From: Symbiodinium natans
Taxonomy: Eukaryota > Sar > Dinophyceae > Suessiales > Symbiodiniaceae
DNA length: 13,589 bases
NCBI GenBank assembly: GCA_905221605.1
Contig: CAJNDS010001585.1
Coordinates: 1-13,589 of the forward strand
Direction: 5' to 3'
Shown here: positions 1 through 6,448 of the stretch, piece after piece
Layout: each line of letters starts with the position of its first letter
Position numbering within the stretch: the stretch's first letter is position 1
The notes under the pieces: model-generated
What the model saw: only the letters and a program-made list of their open reading frames with translations
What the model was told of the DNA's origin: nothing
The model's database searches: none
Position numbers and translations under genes: made by a program

Positions 1-9
1 CCCCCCCCC

Positions 10-40
<31 letters not shown>

Positions 41-63
41 ACCCCCACCCCCTCCCCCCGCAG
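1..63. repeat. Poly-C low-complexity tract
   Basis: This stretch is nearly uninterrupted C with a few T, A and G near its right end. It may be a genuine homopolymer or simple repeat at the edge of the satellite region, or a sequencing or assembly artefact at a contig edge. No gene or site is visible. Confidence 0.85.
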
Positions 64-181
64 CCCCAACCCCAACCAAAGCTCCGCCTGCCAGATTGGC
101 TCCCAAGCCAAAATTGGCTTCCAAATGCATTGCTTCCCAAAGCCCAAAATTGCCTTCCAAAGCCCAAAATAAGGCCCCTTC
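64..181. repeat. Short degenerate CCAAAGCC/CAAAATTG repeat
   Basis: Three to five imperfect copies of a module of roughly 20 bp read CTTCCAAAGCCCAAAATTG or close to it, with copies at about 110-127, 133-153 and 154-172. It sits between the poly-C tract and the large 34/35-bp array and is unrelated to either in sequence. It carries no convincing coding sequence; the frame open across it simply runs on into the next array. Confidence 0.6.
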
Positions 182-1320
182 AGAGCTCCAGGTTTCACTT
201 CCTTTAGGCCAGCCCGAGCTCCAGGTTTCACCTCTTTTTAGGGCCCCCAAGAGCTCCAGGTTTCACCTTCCTTTAGACCCCCCGAAAGCTCCAGGTTTCA
301 CCTTCCTTCAGCCCCCAAGAGCTGCAGGTTTCATCTCCTTTAGGCAGCTCCAGGTTTCACCTCTTTTTAGACCCCCAAGAGCGCCAGGTTTCACCTTCCT
401 TTAGGCCCACGAGAGCTCCAGGTTTCACCTCCTTTAGGCCCCCCGAGACCTCCAGGCTTCACCTTCCTTTAGGCCCCCCTCCCGAGAGCTCCAGGTTTCA
501 CCTCCCCTTCTTTAGGGCCCCCGAGAGCTCCAGGTTTCACCTTCCTTGAAGGCCCCGAGAGCTCCAGGTTTCACCTCCTTTAGGGCTCCCGAGAGCTCCA
601 GGTTTCACCTTCCTTTAAGGCCCCCGAGAGCTCCAGGTTTCACCTTCCTTTAAGGCCCCGGAGGCTCCAGGTTTCACCTCCTTTAGGGCCCCCGAGAGTT
701 TCACCTTCCTTTAAGGCCCCCGAGAGCTCCAGGTTTCACCTCCTTTAGGACCCCCGAGAGCTCCAGGTTTCACTTTCCTTTAAGGCCCAAGAGAGCTCCA
801 GGTTTCACCTCCTTTAGGGCCCCCGAGAGCTCCAGGTTTCACCTCCTTTAGGGTTTCGAGAGCTCCAGGTTTCACCTTCCTTTAAGACCCCCGAGAGCTC
901 CAGGTTTCACCTCCTTTAGGGCACCCGAGAGCTCCAGGTTTCACCTCCTTTAGGGCCCCCGAGAGCTCCAGGTTTCACCTTCCTTTAAGGCCCCCGAGAG
1001 CTCCAGGTTTCACGTTTTTTAGGGCCCCCGAGAGCTACAGGTTTCACCTTCCTTTACGAGAGCTCCAGGTTTCACCTCCTTTAAGGCGCCCGAGAGCTCC
1101 AGGTTTCACCTCCAGGTTTCACCTTCCTTTCAGGCCCCCGAGAGCTCCAGGTTTCACCTTCCTTTAAGGCCCCGAGAGCTCCAGGTTTCACCTCTTTAGG
1201 GCCCCCGAGAGCTCCAGGCCCCCGAGAGCTCCAGGTTTCACCTCCTTTAGGGCCCCCGAGAGCTCCAGGTTTCACCTCCTTTAGGGCCCCCGAGAGCTCC
1301 AGGTTTCACCTTCCTTTAAG

Positions 1321-2010
1321 GCCACCGAGAGCTCCAGGTTTCACCTCCTTTAGGGCACCCGAGAGCTCTAGGTTTCACCTTCCTTTAAGGCCCCCGAGAG
1401 CTCCAGGTTTCACCTCCTTTAGGGCACCCGAGAGCTCCAGGTTTCACCTTCCTTTAAGGGCCCCGAGCTCCAGGTTTCACCTCCTTTAGGGCCCCCGAGA
1501 GCTCCAGGTTTCACCTTCCTTTAAGGCCCCCGAGAGCTCCAGGTTTCACCTCCTTTAAGGCCCCCGAGAGCTCCAGGTTTCACCTCCCTGAAGGGCCCCC
1601 GAGGGCTCCAGGTTTCACCTCCTTTAGGGCCCCCCAAGAGCTCCAGGTTTCACTTTCCTTTAAGGATTTGAGAGCTCCAGGTTTCACTTCCTTTAGGGCC
1701 CCCGAGAGCTCCAGGTTTCACCTTCCTTTAAGGCCCGAGAGCTCCAGGTGTCACCTCCTTTAGGACCCCCGAGAGGTTTCACCTCCTTTAGGGCCCCCGA
1801 GAGCTCCAGGTTTCAGCTCCCTTTAAGGCACCCGAGAGCTCCAGGTTTCACCTCCTTTAGGGCCCCCGAGAGCTCCAGGTTTCACTTTCCTAGGCCACCG
1901 AGAGCTCCAGGTTTCACTTCCTTCAGGGCCTCCGAGAGCTCCAGGTTTCACCTTCCTTTAAGGCGCCCGAGAGCTCCAGGTTTCACCTCCTTTGGGGCAC
2001 CCGAGAGCTC
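1321..2010. repeat. Higher-order repeat copy A within array 1
   Basis: This block of about 20 units matches the block at 2230-2918 unit by unit through shared rare variants. These are GAGCTCTAGG (1361 against 2270), the shortened unit GAGAGGTTTC (1771 against 2676), CTTCAGGGCC (1921 against 2829) and TTTGGGGCAC (1991 against 2899). The offset stays at 905-909 bp, and the small drift reflects indels. This shows a segmental duplication of about 0.7-0.9 kb inside the array rather than independent unit turnover. Confidence 0.8.
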
Positions 2011-2229
2011 CAGGTTTCACCTTGCTTTAGGGCCCCCGAGAGCTCCAGGTTTCACCTTCCTTTAAGGCCCCCGAGAGCTCCAGGTTTCACCTCCCCCGAG
2101 AGCTCCAGGTTTCACCTCCTTTAAGGCACCCGAGAGCTCCAGGTTTCACCTCCTTTAGGGCTCCCGAGAGCTCCAGGTTTCACCTTCCTTTAAGGCCCCC
2201 GAGAGCTCCAGGTTTCACCTTCCTTTAAG

Positions 2230-2918
2230 GCCACCGAGAGCTCCAGGTTTCACCTCCTTTAGGGCACCCGAGAGCTCTAGGTTTCACCTTCCTTTAAAGG
2301 CCCCCGAGAGCTCCAGGTTTCACCTCCTTTAGGGCACCCGAGAGCTCCAGGTTTCACCTTCCTTTAAGGGCCCCGAGAGCTCCAGGTTTCACCTCCTTTA
2401 GGGCCCCCGAGAGCTCCAGGTTTCACCTTCCTTTAAGGCACCCGAGAGCTCCAGGTTTCACCTCCTAAAAGGCCCCCGAGAGCTCCAGGTTTCACCTCCC
2501 TTTAGGGCCCCCGAGAGCTCCAGGTTTCACCTCCTTTAGGGCCCCCGAGAGCTCCAGGTTTCACTTTCCTTTAAGGCACCCGAGAGCTCCAGGTTTCACT
2601 TCCTTTAGGGCACCCGAGAGTTTCACCTTCCTTTAAGGCCCGAGAGCTCCAGGTTTCACCTCCTTTAGGACCCCCGAGAGGTTTCACCTCCTTTAGGGCA
2701 CCCGAGAGCTCCAGGTTTCACCTCCCTTTAAGGCACCCGAGAGCTCCAGGTTTCACCTCCTTTAGGGCACCCGAGAGCTCCAGGTTTCACTTTCCTTTAA
2801 GGCCACCGAGAGCTCCAGGTTTGACTTCCTTCAGGGCCTCCGAGAGCTCCAGGTTTCACCTTCCTTTAAGGCACCCGAGAGCTCCAGGTTTCACCTCCTT
2901 TGGGGCACCCGAGAGCTC
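2230..2918. repeat. Higher-order repeat copy B within array 1
   Basis: Partner of the block at 1321-2010. It shares the same order of rare unit variants but has its own changes: CTCCTAAAAGG replaces CTCCTTTAAGG near 2463, a GAGAGTTTC shortened unit lies near 2615, and a TTTGAC change near 2820. The private changes mean the duplication is not brand-new and is not a simple assembly echo. Confidence 0.8.
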
Positions 2919-3310
2919 CAGGTTTCACCTTCCTTTAAGGCCCCCGAGAGCTCCAGGTTTCACCTTCCTTTAAGGCCCCCGAGAGCTCCAGGTTTCACCT
3001 CTTTAGGGCACCCGAGAGCTCCAGGTTTCACCTTCCTTTAAGGCACCCGAGAGCTCCAGGTTTCACCTTCCTTGAAGGCCCCCGAGAGCTCCAGGTTTCA
3101 CCTCCTTTAAGGCCCCCGAGAGCTCCAGGTTTCACCTCCTTTAAGGCACCCGAGAGCTCCAGGTTTCACCTTCCTTTAGGGCCCCCGAGAGCTCCAGGTT
3201 TCACCTTCCTTTAAGGCACCCGAGAGCTCCAGGTTTCACTTTCCTTGAAGGCCCCCGAGAGCTCCAGGTTTCACCTCCTTTAGGGCCCCCGAGAGCTCCA
3301 GGTTTCACCT

Positions 3311-4994
3311 AGGAGAACTACCTGGCAAGGCCTTCCAAAAGCTGTAAATCCGAAGAACTACCTGGCAAGGACTTCCAAGAGCTGGACATCCTTATCCTGG
3401 TGCATTTTATGAAGGAGAACTACCTGGCAAGGCCTTCCAAGAGCTGGAAATCCTTATCCTGGTGCATTTTATGAAGGAAAACTACCTGGCAAGGCCTTCC
3501 AAGAGCTGGAAATCCTTCTCCTGTTCCATTTTGTGAAGGAGAACTACCTGACAAGGCCTTCCAACAGCTAGAAATCCTTATCCTGGTGCATTTTATGAAG
3601 GAGAATTACCTCGGAATCCTTATCCTGGTACATTTTATGAAGGACAATTAGCTGGCAAGGCCTTCCAAGAGCTGGAAATCCTTGTCCTGGTACATTTTAT
3701 GAAGGAGAACTACCTGGCAAAGCCTTCTAGGAGCTGGAAATCCTTTCTTGGCGCATTTTATGAAGGGAACTAGCTGGCAAGGCTTTCCAAAAGCTGGAAA
3801 TCCTTATCCTGGTGCATTTTATGAAGAAAAACTACCTGGCAAGGCCTTCCAAAAGCTGGAAATCCTTATCCTGGTGCATTTTATGAAGGAAAACTACCTG
3901 GCAAGGCCTTCCAAGAGCTGGAAATCCTTATCCTGGTGCATTTTGTGAAGGAGAACTACCTGGCAAGGCCTTCCAAGAGCTGGAAATCCTTCTCCTGGTG
4001 CATTTTATGAAGGAGAACTACCTGGCAAGGCCTGGAAATCCTTCTCCTAGTGCATTTTATGAAGGAGAACTACCTGGCAAGGCCTTCCAAGAGCTGGAAA
4101 TCCTTATCTTGGTGCATTTTATGAAGGAGAACTACCTGGCAAGGCCTTCCCAAAGCTGCAAATCCTTACCCTGGTGCATTTTATGAAGGAGAACTACCTG
4201 GCAAGGCCTTCCAAGAGCTGGAAATCCTTATCCTGGTGCATTTCATGAAGGAGAACTACCTGGCAAGGCCTTCCAGGAGCTGGAAATCCTTATCCTGGTG
4301 CATTTTATGAAGGAGAACTACCTGGCAAGGCCTTCCAAAACCTTCTCCTGGTGCATTTTATGAAGGAGAACTACCTGGCAAGGCCTTCCCAAAGCTGGAA
4401 ATCCTTATCCTGGTGCATTTTATGAAGGAGAACTACCTGGAAAGGCCTTCCAAGAGCTGGAAATCCTTATCCTGGTGCATTTTATGAAGGAGAACTACCT
4501 GGCAAGGCCTTCCAAGAGCTGGAAATCCTTCTCCTGGTGCATTTTATGAAGGAGAACTACCTGGCAAGGCCTTCCAAGAGCTGGAAATCCTTATCCTGGT
4601 GCATTTTATGAAGGAGAACTACCTGGCAAAGCCTTCTAGGAGCTGGAAATCCTTATCCTGGCGCATTTTATGAAGGAGAACTACCTGGCAAGGCCTTCCC
4701 AAAGCTGGAAATCCTTATCCTGGTGCATTTTATGAAGGAGAACTACCTGGCAAGGCCTTCCAAGAGCTGTTATCCTGGTGCATTTTATGAAGGAGAACTA
4801 CCTGGCAAGGCCTTCTCCTTATCCTGGCGCATTTTATGAAGGAGAACTACCTGGCAAGGCCTTCCATGGCGCATTTTATGAAAGAGAACTACCTGGCAAG
4901 GCCTTCCAAGAGCTGGAAATTCGTATCCTGGTGCATTTTATGAAGGAGAACTACCTGGAAAGGCCTTCAAAGAGCTGGAAATCCTTATCCTGGT
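3311..4994. repeat. Minisatellite array 2: 62-bp units, about 27 copies
   Basis: Head-to-tail units of 62 bp contain GGTGCATTTTATGAAGGAG, AACTACCTGGCAAGGCCTTCC and GAGCTGGAAATCCTTATCC in order. Each full unit includes the palindrome AAGGCCTT. Unit length is exact over most of the array (for example starts at 3411 and 3473), with several internally deleted units near 3601, 4033, 4338, 4768, 4814 and 4865. The period of 62 is not a multiple of three and the short frames inside shift between units, so it is not coding. Array 1 ends at 3310 and this array starts immediately, with no unique DNA between. The right end fades at the sequence TTATCCTGGTAACCCC. Confidence 0.95.
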
Positions 4995-4996
4995 AA

Positions 4997-5087
4997 CCCC
5001 TGGTCAACCATCTCCAGGAGTCGTCGCAGCCGGCTTGTTGTGCGACTATGCTGAGATCACGCAGCCAAGGTACGGCTCCGGACGCGG
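4997..5087 (+). repeat. Split direct repeat, copy 1
   Basis: Two blocks are shared with 5271-5329: an outer block of 22 bp at 4997-5018 (one mismatch) and an inner 32-bp block at 5056-5087 that is identical. In this copy the blocks are separated by 37 bp; in the other copy they are almost adjacent. The surrounding sequence to about 5264 shows no supported gene, only short overlapping frames on both strands. Confidence 0.75.
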
Positions 5088-5264
5088 TGTGAGCAGAAGA
5101 ACTGCAATGACTTGTTCGATGATTGGGAATGCGGAAGAAAAGATGTAGCGCGATGGCTGCCGTCACGGTCGAGTTTTTAGTTGCTGTCACTGCCAGGTCA
5201 CGCGTAGCTTTTTCCCAAACAGCCGCCGTGCGCTTGGGCCCAAAATCAAGAATCCAGTCTATGA

Positions 5265-5492
5265 CCGTGTCCCCTGGACAACCATCTCCAGGCTGTCATC
5301 ACGCAGCCAAGGTACGGCTCCGGACGCGGACTCGGACTTCTGAATCTTATGCCCGAAGACATGGGCGAGGACTTCCAGAGCGCAGGCCACCCCATTCACG
5401 GTTCTGAACAGGTGGTTGAAAAAGAAATGCACGAAGCCGAGGAAGGTTCACGTGAGAGAGCAGAGAGTCACACACAGAATGAATATTCTTGA
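5265..5492 (+). other. Possible coding remnant or exon, up to 75 codons
   Basis: An open frame with no stop runs from just after TGA 5262-5264 to TGA 5490-5492, with an ATG at 5349 that would give 47 residues. Its C-terminal half is acidic and hydrophilic (for example MPEDMGEDFQSAG, then EKEMHEAEEGSRERAE) and looks more protein-like than the competing frames. It is in the same frame as the 5571-6137 gene, so a single TGA separates the two. It could be an upstream part of the same gene broken by a stop, an exon, or chance. I do not recognise a family. Confidence 0.25.
5271..5329 (+). repeat. Split direct repeat, copy 2 (internally shorter)
   Basis: Carries the same two blocks as 4997-5087 but with only 5 bp between them (blocks at 5271-5292 and 5298-5329). 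It is either a deletion derivative of copy 1, or copy 1 gained an insertion. In both copies the 32-bp identical block lies in an open frame that reads ITQPRYGSGRG, so it may be a duplicated piece of an exon. Confidence 0.75.
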
Positions 5493-5570
5493 AAGCAAGG
5501 CATTCGCAGCAGTCTTGGCTCAGAAGGGGGAACACGAGCCAACTTTCTGCCAGTGTTGGAAACTTGCAAG

Positions 5571-6137
5571 ATGGATGGTTGCCGTCTTGAATGGAGCCGG
5601 TGTTTGGATGGCGGTCCTGGCTCCTGGTCGCTGATTGGCTTGAGCGGCACTGCGCTTGCCACAGAGACAGCCCCTGGATGGTATATGCCTGTCTTTTGCG
5701 TCAGAGGCATGAATAGGCTGGAATGCCGATTTACCCAATGGCATCCAGAAGCACCTCATGTTGCTGTCTTCGAAGCGGAAGAACTGCGCTTTGACAATTG
5801 GATCAATCTTCCGGCAGGGAAGGTCTATGTCCGAGAAGTGCCCTCGCCTTTGGTTATTACTTGCAGCTTGATGCCCGCGGATCAAAATGCCGTCGACGTC
5901 GTGTTCACCACGGTGGCCGGTGAAGAGGTGCTGCGAATCGCCAGCGTGTCAAGCCATTCGCTGGAGATGGAACAGCTTCCTACATCCGCTACCATAGCAG
6001 CGGCAGCCCAAGGCCGTCTGCAGAGCAGGAACCAAGAAGTGTGCACGGTCTTAGACGGGGAGCCAACTCCATTGGACACGTTGGTCCTCTCCGATGACTT
6101 GTGGGACATCGTCGCAGCGCAGGACACGCAGCCATGA
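5571..6137 (+). CDS. Hypothetical protein with possible ubiquitin-like C-terminal region
   Basis: A 188-codon frame from an ATG in good eukaryotic context (A at -3, G at +4) to TGA 6135-6137. The frame stays open upstream to the TGA at 5490-5492 with no earlier ATG, so an N-terminal exon or extension is possible. The first 115 residues contain several Cys and Trp and match no family I know. From about residue 110, the stretch beginning DVVFTTVAGEEVLRI, then SATIAAAAQGRLQ, then VCTVLDGEPTPLDTLVLSDDL, follows the order of a beta-grasp ubiquitin-like fold: a strand hairpin with G-E, an amphipathic helix, and a DGxxLxxxxTL-like strand. That assignment is inference from pattern alone. No signal peptide or membrane segment is evident. 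It lies 311 bp upstream of the transposase gene on the same strand. It could belong to the element, be captured host sequence, or be an unrelated gene fragment. Confidence 0.5.
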   Translation: MDGCRLEWSRCLDGGPGSWSLIGLSGTALATETAPGWYMPVFCVRGMNRLECRFTQWHPEAPHVAVFEAEELRFDNWINLPAGKVYVREVPSPLVITCSLMPADQNAVDVVFTTVAGEEVLRIASVSSHSLEMEQLPTSATIAAAAQGRLQSRNQEVCTVLDGEPTPLDTLVLSDDLWDIVAAQDTQP

Positions 6138-6448
6138 AGACATGCTGCGCAGTGAAGACAACAGGCTGCTGCTCGTGGCATTGACAAGACTTCGGCGTGT
6201 AGAGTCGCCAGGCACCTGGCGTGAACTCTTAAGTTTGTCTCCGCTCTGTACATCTTTTTGAGAGCAAACCAAGTCACCACAGACGCAGGAGAAAAGGAGC
6301 GAAGTGGACTGGCAAGGAAAGACAGACAAGCTGTTGCACACGCTAGAGAATGCCTTCTGACATGCGCTTTATTTCACAATCTCCGGCGTGCAAACCGTTC
6401 GCAGCTTTTCGGACACAGCCTGAGCACAAATAGACCTGAACATTTGCC
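6138..6448 (+). other. Intergenic region / probable 5' untranslated leader of the transposase gene
   Basis: There is no supported gene in these 311 bp. An in-frame TGA at 6437-6439 lies four codons before the transposase ATG, which fixes the start at 6449. A T-run (ATCTTTTTGAG, about 6249-6259) might act as a dinoflagellate TTTT-type promoter element, but this is weak. A strong inverted repeat at 6201-6229 is listed separately. No canonical TATA box is evident. Confidence 0.4.
6201..6229. other. Hairpin-forming inverted repeat, 12-bp bulged stem
   Basis: AGAGT plus CGCCAGG pair with CCTGGCG plus ACTCT. The formal two-base CA loop would in practice open to four bases, and a 3-base TGA bulge lies on the right arm. 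It sits 220 bp upstream of the transposase start. It could be a structural element of the leader or a subterminal palindrome of the transposon. The right arm contains CTGGCGTG, an 8-mer also found in the right arm of the 3' hairpin at 13090-13126. Confidence 0.6.

Larger units (their letters stand above)
182..3310. repeat. Minisatellite array 1: 34/35-bp units, about 90 copies
   Basis: A head-to-tail array in which each unit contains GAGAGCTCCAGGTTTCAC followed by a pyrimidine stretch and a C-rich joint. Two unit types dominate. A 34-bp form carries CACCTCCTTTAGGG and a 35-bp form carries CACCTTCCTTTAAGG. They tend to alternate, giving a dimer of about 69 bp. Copy number is estimated as length divided by unit length. 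Every full unit contains the palindrome GAGCTC. Many units are shortened (for example missing AGCTCCAG near 1771 and 2676) or carry private substitutions, so the array is old enough to have diverged. Because 34 and 35 are not multiples of three, the frames open here are incidental and change from unit to unit. There are no unique spacers, so it is not a CRISPR array. Confidence 0.95.

Noticed and set aside
96-2065. Proline/serine-rich open frames in array 1 on both strands (for example 96-404, 1748-2065, and 1081-1275 minus)
   Set aside because: They are translations of the 34/35-bp minisatellite, change frame with unit length, and have no start context or motif.
182-4994. CRISPR array
   Set aside because: Units are contiguous, degenerate and without unique spacers, and no cas genes are present; the context is eukaryotic.
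3748-4996. Short frames with repeated MHFMKENYLARP in array 2
   Set aside because: The 62-bp period shifts the frame every unit, and the frames simply end when the phase brings a stop.
5123-5407. A 94-codon basic frame on the plus strand and overlapping minus-strand frames in 4951-5710
   Set aside because: Several mutually overlapping frames of similar length occur, none has a motif or better context than the others, and the Arg-rich content is typical of off-frame translation of GC-rich DNA.
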